A DNA stretch of 62,101 nt from NCBI GenBank assembly GCA_947177445.1, contig CAMWUL010000013.1, positions 1-62,101 of the forward strand, read 5' to 3'. The DNA comes from an uncultured Lachnospiraceae bacterium. GTDB lineage: Bacteria > Bacillota > Clostridia > Lachnospirales > Lachnospiraceae. The notes beneath the pieces were generated by a model. It worked only from the letters and a program-made list of their open reading frames with translations. It made no database searches and was not told the origin of the DNA. Below, one piece after another: positions 8,718 through 17,424 of this stretch. How positions within the stretch are numbered: the first letter of the stretch is position 1; the number at the start of each line of letters is the position of its first letter. The position numbers were made by a program, and so were the translations under genes.

Positions 8718-11700
8718 TTAAATTCCGCGAATTTTTACATTTTCCTCTCCAAATGCCGATGCAAGCTTTCGTCTCAGCTCCTCCCCTGCCCTTACCCGGA
8801 GATTAGGCGGCAATACCTTGATCCCTCTGGTGCTCTTTAAAAATATGACAACATCATCATTTCCATCGGAATCGGCAATAGCCCCCAGCAATTCCTTTTC
8901 TCTGGCAAGGTAGCTGTCCGCGTCGGGAAATTGGATCCACACACCGTCGGGTATCTTTTTCTGAATCCTGCTTGCCGCATCACGGCTGCCGCCGGCATTT
9001 CCCTCGGCCCTTCCGGATCCGCTCCCTGGCCCTCCATAGCCACTCCCTGATCCGCTTCCTGACCCTCCGAAGCCGCTCCCGGATCCGCTTCCATAGCCGC
9101 TTCCTGGCCCTCCATAACCGCCGCTGCCGTTTCTGCCCCAGCCGCCCCGGCCTGATCCCCTCCCGTAACGGTTGGGGAAAATAGAGCCGTCCGTCGTCTG
9201 GGCCGCCTCTTCGAAGCCGACGATCTGCTCGCAGATCAGCTTGCCGTCCTTGTCCTCCTCCACGTTAGCGCGGCCTCTGACAAAGATTTTGGCTTCCTCG
9301 GTCAGAAGGGGGCCAAATCGCTCATATTCTCCCGGAAACACTACGATCTCCACATTGCCCACCAGATCCTCAAGATTCAAAAATGCCATCACCTTGTCAT
9401 TTCTGGTGTACTTCACGGTCTTATCAGCTATCATGCCTCCCACCACTGCCGTGGACTGGTCACGAACCCGCACTGCGCCGCATTCCTCGTCCAGGGCAAA
9501 GTCGCCGGTAGTGTGGGTAATATGTTTTCTCCACAGCTCCTCGTAAGCCTCCAGGGGATGGCCGCTCAGATAGATACCCAGCACCTCCTTTTCAAAGGCC
9601 AGCAGCATGTCCTTGGTATATTCCCCCACGTTGGGCATGCGGATATCAAATTCCTCCTTTTGTGACTCGTCCGCAATATCAAACAGGGAAATCTGCCCTG
9701 CCAGATTGTTCTTCTTATCCTTGGTGATATGATCCAGGATCTGTACATAGACGCTCATAAACTGCTTTCTGGTGCCTCCCAGGCTGTCCAGCGCCCCGGC
9801 CTTGATAAAGTTTTCTATGATCCTCTTATTCAGCTCCTGCTCCGCAGACCGGGTGATAAAGTCCTTCAGATTGGTAAAGGGCCCTCTCTCCTGCCGTTCC
9901 CGGATAAGCTCCTCAATCACAGGCCGTCCCACGCTCTTAATGGCGGTAAGGGCATACCGGATCCGGCCCCCGGACACGGAAAATCCGCTTTTTCCCTCAT
10001 TGATATCCGGCGGCAGCATTTCGATTCCCATGCCGCGGCAGGTGAGGATATATTCCGACACCTTTTTGGGGTTGTCGATGACAGAGGTCATAAGCGCCGC
10101 CATAAATTCCACCGGATAATAATACTTCAGCCAGGCCGTCTGATAGGCCACTACCGCATAGCAGGCCGCATGAGACTTGTTAAAGGCATACTTGGCAAAA
10201 TCCATCATGTTCTCATAGATCTCCCCTGCCGTTTTCTCGTCTATGCCCCTGGCGATACAGCCGGGCACCCCTTCCTCCTGGTTTCCATATACAAAATTGG
10301 CCCTCTCCTTCTCCATGACCGACTGCTTTTTCTTGCTCATGGCCCGGCGGACCAGATCGCTTCGTCCCATGGTATAGCCCCCCAGGTCCCGCACGATCTG
10401 CATCACCTGCTCCTGATATACGATACAGCCGTAGGTGGGTGCCAGAATCGGCTCCAGCTGCGGACAGGAGTAGACAACTTCATCATGATTGTTTTTTCCC
10501 TTAATATACTTGGGAATAAATTCCATAGGCCCTGGCCGATACAGGGAAATCCCGGCTATAATGTCCTCCAGATTCCGGGGACGCAGCTCCTTCATGAAGC
10601 TCTTCATTCCTGCACTTTCCAGCTGGAAAATGCCGTCCGTCCTGCCGGTGCCGATGGAGGCCAGCACCTGGGGATCATTGAAGTCGATATGATCTATATC
10701 AATATGCTCTCCCTTGACAGACGCCACAAATTCCACGGCGTCATGGATCACCGTCAAAGTCCGCAGACCCAGGAAATCCATTTTCAGAAGGCCAAGCTCC
10801 TCCAGGGTAGTCATGGTAAACTGGGTGGTAATAGAACCGTCACTGCCCCTGGAAAGAGGCACAAACTCGTCGGCGGCCTCCGGACAGATCACCACGCCGG
10901 CGGCATGCATGGAGGTGTGTCTGGGAAGCCCCTCCAGCCGCTTGCTCATGTCGATGAGCCGGCGTACCTGTTCATCCTCCCGATAGAGCTTGCGCAGCTC
11001 CGGGTTTTTCTCCAGCGCCAGATCGATGGTAATATTCAGCTCTCCCGGCACCATTTTGGCAATGGAATCCACAAAAGCGTAGGGAAGATCCATCACCCGC
11101 CCCACATCCCGGATCACGCCCTTTGCCGCCAGCGTACCGAAAGTAACGATCTGCACCACCTTATCCGCGCCATATTTTTGCCCTACATAATCGATAACCT
11201 CCTGCCTGCGGTTAAAGCAAAAGTCAATATCGATATCCGGCATGGACACCCGCTCCGGATTCAGGAAACGTTCAAACAGCAGGCTGTACCGTATGGGATC
11301 GATGTTGGTAATCTTCAAGCAGTAGGACACAATGCTGCCCGCCGCGGACCCCCGCCCCGGCCCTACCGGGATGCCATTGCTCCGGGCATAATTGATAAAA
11401 TCCCATACAATAAGGAAGTAATCCACATACCCCATGGTGCGTATGACACCCAGCTCATAGTCAAGGCGCTCTCTCAGTGTCTGTCCCGTGTCTCCCGCCG
11501 GCAGACTGCCGTCCCCGTATCTCTCCTTCAGTCCCTGGTCGCACAGGCTGTTTAAATAGCTCCAGGAATCATACCCCTCCGGCACATCATACCGGGGCAG
11601 CTTTGTGACCCCGAACTCAATCTCCACATTACAGCGGTCTGCGATCCGCTGGGTATTCTCCACCGCCTCCCATGCGTAGGGAAAGAGACCCTTCATCTCC

Positions 11701-12446
11701 TCCTCGCTTTTTACGTAATACTGGCCGCCCTCGTAGCGCATCCGGTCCTCGTCCGCCAGCTTCTTGCCTGTCTGGAGACAGAGCAGAATGTCGTGAGAAT
11801 CCGCGTCCGCCGCATAGGTATAATGTACATCGTTGGTGGCCACAAGGGGAATATCCAGCTCCCTGCTCATTTTCAAAAGCTCCGTATTGACCATTTTCTG
11901 CTCCGGCAGTCCATGGTCCTGCAGCTCCAGGAAGAAGTTTTCCTTCCCAAAACATGCCTCGTACCTTCTGGCCGCCTCCCTGGCCTCATAGGGCATTCCC
12001 TTGGCAATATATCTCTGCACCTCTCCCGCCAGGCAGGCCGAAAGGGCTATAATCCCCTCATGGTACCTTTCCAGAACCTCCATATCCACCCGGGGCCTGT
12101 AGTAATAGCCCTCGGTAAAGCCCCGGCTGACAATCTTCATCAGGTTGGCATAGCCGGCATTGTTTTCCGCCAGCAGCACCAGATGGTAGTATCTGTCCTC
12201 GCCCCCGTTCAGCTCCTTGTCAAAGCGGGAGCCGGGAGCCACATAGACCTCGCAGCCCAGGATGGGGCGGATCCCCGCCTCCTTTGCCGCCCGGTAAAAA
12301 TCGATCACGCCGTACATGACGCCGTGGTCCGTAATGGCCGCACTGTCCATGCCCAGCTCCTTTACCCGGGAAACATATTCTTTGATTTTATTGGAACCGT
12401 CCAAAAGAGAATATTCCGTGTGGACATGAAGATGTGCAAATGCCAT
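8718..12446 (-). CDS. dnaE: DNA polymerase III alpha subunit, DnaE1 type
   Basis: Replicative or lesion-linked C-family polymerase, 1242 aa. The N-terminal PHP domain begins at once (AFAHLHVHTEYSLLDGSN). The polymerase core has GPGRGSAAGS and the catalytic aspartates in MPDIDIDFCF. HhH and OB-fold regions follow (VVGGMIADKTVKYTRN, AFLNLEDLVGNVEI). Between the OB-fold and the C-terminal domain, residues about 1090-1149 are almost only Gly, Ser, Arg and Pro. This is an unusual low-complexity linker for DnaE. The start at 12446 has GGGAGGT ahead of it and matches the family start; an in-frame ATG at 12527 would add 27 unrelated residues. Confidence 0.95.
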   Translation of the reverse strand: MAFAHLHVHTEYSLLDGSNKIKEYVSRVKELGMDSAAITDHGVMYGVIDFYRAAKEAGIRPILGCEVYVAPGSRFDKELNGGEDRYYHLVLLAENNAGYANLMKIVSRGFTEGYYYRPRVDMEVLERYHEGIIALSACLAGEVQRYIAKGMPYEAREAARRYEACFGKENFFLELQDHGLPEQKMVNTELLKMSRELDIPLVATNDVHYTYAADADSHDILLCLQTGKKLADEDRMRYEGGQYYVKSEEEMKGLFPYAWEAVENTQRIADRCNVEIEFGVTKLPRYDVPEGYDSWSYLNSLCDQGLKERYGDGSLPAGDTGQTLRERLDYELGVIRTMGYVDYFLIVWDFINYARSNGIPVGPGRGSAAGSIVSYCLKITNIDPIRYSLLFERFLNPERVSMPDIDIDFCFNRRQEVIDYVGQKYGADKVVQIVTFGTLAAKGVIRDVGRVMDLPYAFVDSIAKMVPGELNITIDLALEKNPELRKLYREDEQVRRLIDMSKRLEGLPRHTSMHAAGVVICPEAADEFVPLSRGSDGSITTQFTMTTLEELGLLKMDFLGLRTLTVIHDAVEFVASVKGEHIDIDHIDFNDPQVLASIGTGRTDGIFQLESAGMKSFMKELRPRNLEDIIAGISLYRPGPMEFIPKYIKGKNNHDEVVYSCPQLEPILAPTYGCIVYQEQVMQIVRDLGGYTMGRSDLVRRAMSKKKQSVMEKERANFVYGNQEEGVPGCIARGIDEKTAGEIYENMMDFAKYAFNKSHAACYAVVAYQTAWLKYYYPVEFMAALMTSVIDNPKKVSEYILTCRGMGIEMLPPDINEGKSGFSVSGGRIRYALTAIKSVGRPVIEELIRERQERGPFTNLKDFITRSAEQELNKRIIENFIKAGALDSLGGTRKQFMSVYVQILDHITKDKKNNLAGQISLFDIADESQKEEFDIRMPNVGEYTKDMLLAFEKEVLGIYLSGHPLEAYEELWRKHITHTTGDFALDEECGAVRVRDQSTAVVGGMIADKTVKYTRNDKVMAFLNLEDLVGNVEIVVFPGEYERFGPLLTEEAKIFVRGRANVEEDKDGKLICEQIVGFEEAAQTTDGSIFPNRYGRGSGRGGWGRNGSGGYGGPGSGYGSGSGSGFGGSGSGSGSGYGGPGSGSGRAEGNAGGSRDAASRIQKKIPDGVWIQFPDADSYLAREKELLGAIADSDGNDDVVIFLKSTRGIKVLPPNLRVRAGEELRRKLASAFGEENVKIRGI
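8999..9175 (-). repeat. Gly/Ser-rich repetitive linker inside dnaE
   Basis: Short imperfect repeats encode GSGSGSG, GYGGPGSG and similar peptides over about 60 codons, all in frame. It behaves like a slippage-prone coding microsatellite. No frameshift is present. Confidence 0.85.
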
Positions 12447-12453
12447 GTCAATA

Positions 12454-12476
12454 CCTCCCGTCCGCCATAGGCGGAC
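12454..12476 (-). promoter_or_regulatory. Hairpin abutting the dnaE ribosome binding site
   Basis: In the dnaE leader, GTCCGCC (12476-12470) can pair with GGCGGAC (12466-12460) over a 3-nt loop, and the GGGAGG ribosome binding site follows immediately. This could tune translation or protect the mRNA. I see no known riboswitch. Confidence 0.45.
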
Positions 12477-12551
12477 ATTGTATACAATATCCGAAAAACA
12501 GCCTCCGGATCCGATATTTTTCTGCAAGTAAAATGAAAAGGGTACTATACC

Positions 12552-12580
12552 AATATACTGAATTTGAAAGCGTTTGTAAA
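12552..12580 (-). promoter_or_regulatory. Sigma-A promoter of dnaE
   Basis: TTTACA (12580-12575), 17 bp, TATATT (12557-12552) on the minus strand, directly after the metK terminator. dnaE therefore starts its own transcript. Confidence 0.7.
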
Positions 12581-12581
12581 G

Positions 12582-12617
12582 AAAAAAGGACGCCGTCCCG
12601 GTCAGGAAACGGCGTCC
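12582..12617 (-). terminator. Intrinsic terminator of metK
   Basis: Nine-bp perfect stem GGACGCCGT (12617-12609) with ACGGCGTCC (12596-12588), followed on the minus strand by six U residues (12587-12582). A smaller stem (AACCGG/CCGGTT, 12621-12639) lies between it and the metK stop. Confidence 0.88.
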
Positions 12618-12640
12618 TCGAACCGGTGTCCTGCCGGTTC

Positions 12641-13855
12641 TTATTTCAAATATTTTTTCAGCTCCTCCGCCTTGTCCAGCTTCTCCCAGGGCAGATCCAG
12701 ATCGTTGCGCCCGAAATGTCCGTAGGCGGCTGTCTGCTTGTAGATGGGGCGGCGCAGGTCAAGCATTTTGATAATTCCCGCCGGACGCAGATCAAAATTC
12801 TCCCGGATAATGCCTACCAGCTCCAGCTCGGACAGCTTTCCCGTACCGAAGGTGTCCACCCTGACGGAGGTGGGCCTGGCCACGCCTATGGCGTAGGACA
12901 GCTGAATCTCGCATTTTTCAGCCAGGCCTGCAGCCACAATATTCTTTGCCACATACCGTGCCGCGTAGGCAGCCGAGCGGTCCACCTTGGTGCAGTCCTT
13001 TCCGGAAAACGCGCCGCCGCCGTGACGGGCATAGCCGCCGTAGGTGTCCACGATGATCTTTCTGCCTGTCAGACCCGCATCCCCGTGAGGTCCGCCGATC
13101 ACGAAACGTCCGGTGGGATTGATAAAGTACTTTGTATCCTTGTCCACAAGCTCAGCGGGCAGTACGGGATCCAGCACATACTTTTTAATGTCCTCATGGA
13201 TCTGCTCCTGACTCACATCGGGATCATGCTGGGTGGAAATCACCACGGCCTCCAGGCGCACCGGTCTGCCCTTCTCGTCATACTGTACGGACACCTGGCT
13301 CTTGCCGTCGGGCCGCAGATATGTCAGCGTTCCGTCCTTGCGGACCTTCGTCAGCTGCCTGGCCAGCTTATGGGCCAGAGAAATGGGGTAAGGCATATAC
13401 TCCTCGGTCTCATTGGTGGCATAGCCGAACATCATGCCCTGATCGCCGGCACCGATGGCCTCCAACTGTTCCTCTGTCATCACCATCTCTGCCGCCGCAG
13501 CCTGGTTCCTGGACTCCAGGGCTCTGTCCACACCCATGGCAATATCCGCGGACTGCTCGTCGATGGCCACCATCACCGCACAGGTATTTCCGTCAAAGCC
13601 GTACTCCGACTTGTCATAGCCGATCTCCTTCACCGTATCCCGCACCAGCTTCTGAATGTCCACATAAGCGCTGGTGGTAATCTCGCCGGTTACCAGCACA
13701 AAGCCGGTGCAGCTGGCCGTCTCACAGGCCACGCGGCTCATGGGATCCTTTTCCATCAGCGCATCCAGAATCGCGTCTGAAATGGCGTCGCACATTTTGT
13801 CGGGATGTCCTTCCGTGACGGATTCGGACGTAAACAGCAGTTTTTCTTTTTCCAT
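12641..13855 (-). CDS. metK: S-adenosylmethionine synthetase
   Basis: Makes SAM from methionine and ATP, releasing phosphate and pyrophosphate; cytosolic. [20 protein letters not shown] is the N-terminal ATP/methionine motif, [12 protein letters not shown] the second signature and [19 protein letters not shown] the third. The length is 404 aa, as expected. The start at 13855 follows AGAGGA; the in-frame ATG at 13942 would add 29 residues not typical of MetK. Expression should be governed by the SAM-I riboswitch at 14248-14348 and by the altered terminator and leader described separately. Confidence 0.97.
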   Translation of the reverse strand: MEKEKLLFTSESVTEGHPDKMCDAISDAILDALMEKDPMSRVACETASCTGFVLVTGEITTSAYVDIQKLVRDTVKEIGYDKSEYGFDGNTCAVMVAIDEQSADIAMGVDRALESRNQAAAAEMVMTEEQLEAIGAGDQGMMFGYATNETEEYMPYPISLAHKLARQLTKVRKDGTLTYLRPDGKSQVSVQYDEKGRPVRLEAVVISTQHDPDVSQEQIHEDIKKYVLDPVLPAELVDKDTKYFINPTGRFVIGGPHGDAGLTGRKIIVDTYGGYARHGGGAFSGKDCTKVDRSAAYAARYVAKNIVAAGLAEKCEIQLSYAIGVARPTSVRVDTFGTGKLSELELVGIIRENFDLRPAGIIKMLDLRRPIYKQTAAYGHFGRNDLDLPWEKLDKAEELKKYLK

Positions 13856-13857
13856 CT

Positions 13858-14001
13858 TTATCCTCTTTTCTGTGCTGTACTGGTAATTTTGTGTTCCGAA
13901 GGACCGGTTAACAGCACTATTCCGGTTCCCCCGGTCTGCCATGCTGCGGCGTATCCACGCCGCCTAAGCCCCGGGCATTGCTCATCCTGCCCCGTGTACA
14001 T
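13858..14001 (-). other. Possible 47-codon leader ORF before metK
   Basis: An ATG at 14001, only two bases after GGAGG, opens a 47-codon frame. Its TAA stop (13860-13858) lies two bases before the metK ATG and inside its ribosome binding region. The encoded peptide is Gly/Arg/Thr-rich and looks like nothing I know. The segment also folds (GCGGCGT/ACGCCGC stem near 13953-13970). It could couple leader translation to metK, or be chance. Confidence 0.25.
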
Positions 14002-14054
14002 ATCCTCCGAAGGCTTTTTATTTCTCAGGACGAACTTTCTTATGTAAAAAAGTC

Positions 14055-14197
14055 GTTACTCTTCACGGGTAGGGGCCGCGAGGTGTTTTTGTGCGTTGTT
14101 TGCACAAAAACCCGAGGCAACACGCGCCAAAATGAGCGCTTTTTGCTCATTTTGTGTGCATCAAGTTGCTTTGAACGGCGAAGCCGTGAAAAGTAAC
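14055..14197 (-). mobile_element. MITE-like inverted-repeat element, copy A (143 bp)
   Basis: Terminal inverted repeats GTTACTCTTCACGG (14055-14068) and CCGTGAAAAGTAAC (14184-14197) match at 13 of 14 positions. The interior has two strong stems: GTTTTTGTGC/GCACAAAAAC (14085-14111) and CAAAATGAGC/GCTCATTTTG (14128-14154). Flanks AAAAAGTC (14047-14054) and GAAAAGTC (14198-14205) match at 7 of 8 bases, consistent with an 8-bp target duplication. It carries no transposase. A second copy lies at 26498-26613; that copy lacks the inner 14128-14154 stem. The element lies in the U-tract of the metK riboswitch terminator. Confidence 0.85.
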
Positions 14198-14200
14198 GAA

Positions 14201-14227
14201 AAGTCCGCCTACAGGATAAGCGGACTT
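14201..14227 (-). terminator. Riboswitch terminator stem, expression platform of metK
   Basis: AAGTCCGC (14227-14220) and GCGGACTT (14208-14201) form an 8-bp stem with an 11-nt loop. The loop contains CUUAU, complementary to AUAAG in the 3' strand of aptamer helix P1, so a competing antiterminator is possible. Only about four U residues follow before element A begins. The remaining U-tract reappears after the element, near 14046-14053. Confidence 0.75.
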
Positions 14228-14247
14228 AAATCTTTCGATATTCAATC

Positions 14248-14348
14248 CTCTTATTGTTCGACTCATACTCGCTCAGGGGGGCACCTTCCTCAAGGGGGTT
14301 GCCGTGGCTTCTTCGATCCTATGTATCTCCACCAACTCTGAATAAGAG
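14248..14348 (-). ncRNA. SAM-I (S-box) riboswitch
   Basis: On the minus strand P1 is a perfect 8-bp helix, CTCTTATT (14348-14341) with AATAAGAG (14255-14248). Between them come the S-box blocks in order: AGAG, GGTGGAG, GAAGAAGCC, CGGCAACC and GGTGCC. These match the conserved SAM-I core in sequence, order and length (101 nt). It sits between a consensus promoter and a terminator stem upstream of metK, a classic SAM-repressed gene. SAM binding should favour P1 and termination. Confidence 0.88.
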
Positions 14349-14374
14349 AAATCCTATGAAATTTTCTGCATATA

Positions 14375-14403
14375 AGAATACTATGAAAAACGGCGCTTGT
14401 CAA
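14375..14403 (-). promoter_or_regulatory. Sigma-A promoter of the metK riboswitch transcript
   Basis: TTGACA (14403-14398), 17-bp spacer, TATTCT (14380-14375) on the minus strand. The -35 hexamer includes the TGA stop codon of murA. The start point near 14368 is about 20 nt before aptamer helix P1. Confidence 0.8.
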
Positions 14404-15692
14404 CCCGTCTTCAGCTTAAACTTCTGGAAATCTTTTTCTGTCTGGACCACCTCTACCTGGGCTCCCAGCCCCTGGAGCTTCACGTGAAAATCCTCATAGC
14501 CCCGCTCAATATATTGAATATCATCCATAATGGTGTCGCCCTCCGCCGCCAGAGCCGCGATTACCAGTGCTGCTCCTGCCCGCAGATCCGGCGCCGAAAT
14601 ACTGGCTCCGGTATATTTTTCCACACCGTCGATGATGGCGGTATTTCCTTCCACCTTAATATTGGCTCCCATCCTGGTGAGCTCGTCCACATATTTAAAG
14701 CGATTCTCAAAAATGCTTTCCGTGACGATGCTGGTTCCCCGGGACATAGCCAGCGCCACCGTGATCTGGGGCTGCATATCCGTGGGAAAGCCCGGATAGG
14801 GAAGGGTCTTTACCTGGGTATGACGGAGGGGCTTGGATGCCACCACCCGAATACAGTCGTCCGCCTCCTCCACCTCGCACCCGATCTCTCTCAGCTTTGC
14901 GGTAATGGATTCCAGATGCTTGGGAATCACATTCTTTACCGTCACGTCACCCTTGGTAACCGCGGCGGCAAACATGAAGGTGCCCGCCTCGATCTGGTCG
15001 GGAATGATGGTATACTCCGTTCCATGGAGCCGGGAGACACCCTTGATGCGGATCACGTCCGTTCCCGCCCCCTTAATATTGGCGCCCATGCTGTTCAGGA
15101 AATTGGCCAGATCCACCACATGAGGTTCCTTGGCGGCATTCTCGATGATAGTCATTCCCTCCGCCATGGAGGCCGCCATCATTACATTGATGGTGGCACC
15201 CACACTGACCACATCCATATAAATGTGGCTTCCGATCAGCCGCTCCGCCTCGGCCCTGATCAGGCCATGCCGAATCGACACATCCGCTCCCAGTGCCCGA
15301 AAGCCCTTGAGATGCTGATCGATGGCACGACAGCCAATATCGCATCCCCCGGGAAGTGCTACCTCCGCATGCTTGTATTTTCCCAAAAGAGCTCCCAGCA
15401 GATAATAGGAAGCCCGTATCTTCTTGATCCCCTCGCTGTCCACGATCAGACTGTTGATATTGCCTGCATTCAGAATCACACTGTGGCGTCCTGTGGACTT
15501 TGTCATAACTCCGATGCCCTGCATGGCATCCAGCAAAACCTTCGTATCCCGGACATCCGGCATATTTTCTATATATACCGTCTCGTCCGTCATGGCAGAA
15601 GCCGCAAGGATCGGGAGGGCCGCATTTTTAGCGCCTCCGATCTCCACGTCACCCACCAGCGGATTTCCGCCTTTGATCGCATATTGTTCCAT
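14400..15692 (-). CDS. murA: UDP-N-acetylglucosamine 1-carboxyvinyltransferase
   Basis: First committed step of peptidoglycan synthesis: transfers enolpyruvate from PEP to UDP-GlcNAc in the cytosol. GGAKNAALP near residues 19-27 holds the Lys/Asn substrate ligands. LPGGCDIGCRAIDQH contains the catalytic loop Cys, C117, so fosfomycin sensitivity is expected. YPGFPTDMQPQ and SIFENRF are further conserved motifs. The 430-aa length is normal. AGAGGT precedes the ATG, and a consensus promoter lies at 15792-15820. The opposite-strand frame over the same region is a shadow. Confidence 0.97.
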   Translation of the reverse strand: MEQYAIKGGNPLVGDVEIGGAKNAALPILAASAMTDETVYIENMPDVRDTKVLLDAMQGIGVMTKSTGRHSVILNAGNINSLIVDSEGIKKIRASYYLLGALLGKYKHAEVALPGGCDIGCRAIDQHLKGFRALGADVSIRHGLIRAEAERLIGSHIYMDVVSVGATINVMMAASMAEGMTIIENAAKEPHVVDLANFLNSMGANIKGAGTDVIRIKGVSRLHGTEYTIIPDQIEAGTFMFAAAVTKGDVTVKNVIPKHLESITAKLREIGCEVEEADDCIRVVASKPLRHTQVKTLPYPGFPTDMQPQITVALAMSRGTSIVTESIFENRFKYVDELTRMGANIKVEGNTAIIDGVEKYTGASISAPDLRAGAALVIAALAAEGDTIMDDIQYIERGYEDFHVKLQGLGAQVEVVQTEKDFQKFKLKTG

Positions 15693-15740
15693 CTATCGAT
15701 ACCTCTGCTAAAGGTCAGCGTCTTAATCAAATTTTAATCG

Positions 15741-15781
15741 AAAGGGCAGTCTCTCCCTCTGCGGATCCTTGTCTGCCCTTT
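15741..15781. terminator. Hairpin between the M23 gene and murA
   Basis: AAAGGGCAG (15741-15749) pairs with CTGCCCTTT (15773-15781) across a 23-nt loop. It lies in the murA leader, so it is either a leader structure or the end of the M23 peptidase transcript. U-tracts are weak on both strands. Confidence 0.4.
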
Positions 15782-15791
15782 CCGTTCCTAC

Positions 15792-15820
15792 ATGTTATCA
15801 CATTTTCCTATATTTGTAAA
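15792..15820 (-). promoter_or_regulatory. Sigma-A promoter of murA
   Basis: TTTACA (15820-15815), 17 bp, TAACAT (15797-15792) on the minus strand. It gives a leader of about 95 nt. Confidence 0.65.
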
Positions 15821-15840
15821 CAGAACACCCATTCACCGGG

Positions 15841-17424
15841 CTACCTGTCCAAATAGGGCTCGGGATTCACCTGCGTGCCGTTGATCAGCATCTCAAAATG
15901 CAGATGCGGCCCGGAGCTGATTCCGGTATTTCCGCTGAGCGCGATTCGATCTCCCTGTTTCACGTACTGCCCCACGCTGACAAGCACCTTGCTCAGGTGG
16001 GCATACCGTGTCTGTCTGCCGTCGATGTGGTTAATGTACACCACATATCCGTATCCGCTTCCCCAGCCGGCCTTTGCCACGGTACCGCCGCAGGAGGCAT
16101 ATACCGGCGTACCGGTGGCCGTCGCCCAGTCCACTCCCTTGTGATAGGTGCTGGCTCCTCTGGTGGGCGCCCGTCTGGGTCCGAAGGTGGAAGTCCTGCG
16201 TCCGCCGTAGATGGGCTTGATATAGGTGGGAGGGATCTTCGTACCCCGCTCCACCACCTTGGCCACGGCCTCCATGACAACCTCTTCCTTCAGGATCTGT
16301 CTGGAAACTTCCTTGTCATTTACAAAGGAAACGTCTGCCACCACCTTGCGGAAGCCGGTGGAAGGCTTCTGCCGCACCACTTCCTGATTGGTGAACCAGT
16401 CATCGTTTTCTATATACACTATTTCCGCATTGTAAAATTCCTCGTAATACTTTTGTTCCACCCTGGTCACGGACAATTCCGGCTCCGGGATAGTAATGAT
16501 CAGCTTCTGGCCGATCTGCAGAGTGGAGTTGATGCTTTCCAGGCTGTCGTTCATCTCCACGATCCTGTCCATGGGAATATTCACCCGAATGGCGATCTCA
16601 GACAGCGTATCCCCCGAAACCACCTCGTACTCTCCGGGCACCTCCTGCTCCTTGATCACCTGATCTATGGCCACTTCAAGAGATGTCAGCTGATTTTCCG
16701 GCAGGTAAGACTCCACGACCTCCACTTCCTCGGCAAAATCCATGGTCAAAATTCCCTGCTCATAGTCCTCAAAGTCCATTTCGGCGTCTTCGGTATCTTC
16801 CGGATTACCCATCAGCGCAAGAGCAGGCTCAACGCCTGCGTCCAGCCTGTAGTCCGTCTCCTCCTCTTCCTCCCTCAGGGAGTTGTCCACAATGTTGGTA
16901 GTAAAAGCACTGAATTCCCGAAGCGTATCATGCTTAAGCTCCACGGAGAACTTCTCCCCGCCGCCGTATTTGTCGATGGCCGCCTGCAGCAGACTGACCA
17001 CATCCTCTATGCTGGCCAGGTTGACCACATAATCATTTACCTTCATGGTGTAAGAACGATGCAGGGATTCGCGGATGCTTCCCTTCAGCGCACTTTCCAT
17101 GTTTTTAATTACGTCCTCCTCATCGTCAACGACTCCCCAGAGCACCTCCTCGCCCACAATGCCCATATCAGCCGTCATGAACATCAGCTCGCTGCTGGCG
17201 GAAGACACGTTCCTGCGGGCCTGAATCAAAAGCTCCTCCGCCCTGTCCCGGTCCCCTATGGTTCCCACTGTCTGACCGTTCAACATTACATGGAAGTAAT
17301 TTTCTCCCGTCTTCTCAAAAGGTGTATATCCCTTCAGAAACAGCATGCATCCGAACAGGGTAAACAGTGTAGTTTTAATATATGTAAATTTGTATTTTTT
17401 ATAATTAACTTTATTTTTCTTCAT
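15841..17424 (-). CDS. LysM-G5-M23 cell-wall metalloendopeptidase
   Basis: Surface peptidoglycan hydrolase, 527 aa. A basic N-terminus and one hydrophobic helix (about 18-32) act as signal or anchor. LysM spans about residues 265-315 (VSGDTLSEIAIRVNIP, LQIGQKL) and binds glycan. A G5-like segment follows to about 395 (GFRKVVADVSFVNDKEVS). The C-terminal M23/LytM domain has the zinc motifs HKGVDWA and GPHLHFEM plus RYAHL. All three zinc-ligand motifs are intact, so it should be active. The acidic stretch around 200-250 has no homology I recognise. It is transcribed divergently from the Y-family polymerase. Confidence 0.92.
   Translation of the reverse strand: MKKNKVNYKKYKFTYIKTTLFTLFGCMLFLKGYTPFEKTGENYFHVMLNGQTVGTIGDRDRAEELLIQARRNVSSASSELMFMTADMGIVGEEVLWGVVDDEEDVIKNMESALKGSIRESLHRSYTMKVNDYVVNLASIEDVVSLLQAAIDKYGGGEKFSVELKHDTLREFSAFTTNIVDNSLREEEEETDYRLDAGVEPALALMGNPEDTEDAEMDFEDYEQGILTMDFAEEVEVVESYLPENQLTSLEVAIDQVIKEQEVPGEYEVVSGDTLSEIAIRVNIPMDRIVEMNDSLESINSTLQIGQKLIITIPEPELSVTRVEQKYYEEFYNAEIVYIENDDWFTNQEVVRQKPSTGFRKVVADVSFVNDKEVSRQILKEEVVMEAVAKVVERGTKIPPTYIKPIYGGRRTSTFGPRRAPTRGASTYHKGVDWATATGTPVYASCGGTVAKAGWGSGYGYVVYINHIDGRQTRYAHLSKVLVSVGQYVKQGDRIALSGNTGISSGPHLHFEMLINGTQVNPEPYLDR

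Noticed and set aside
8999..9175. CRISPR or satellite repeat
   Set aside because: The repeats are in frame inside dnaE and encode a Gly/Ser linker.
9729..11555. 608-codon plus-strand ORF opposite dnaE
   Set aside because: Antisense shadow of the polymerase core; composition is that of a reversed coding frame.
13856..14045. Second riboswitch in the proximal metK leader
   Set aside because: Stable stems are present (GCGGCGT/ACGCCGC and GACCGG/CCGGTC), but no conserved core of SAM-II, SAM-III or SAM-IV is visible; the SAM-I aptamer is further upstream.
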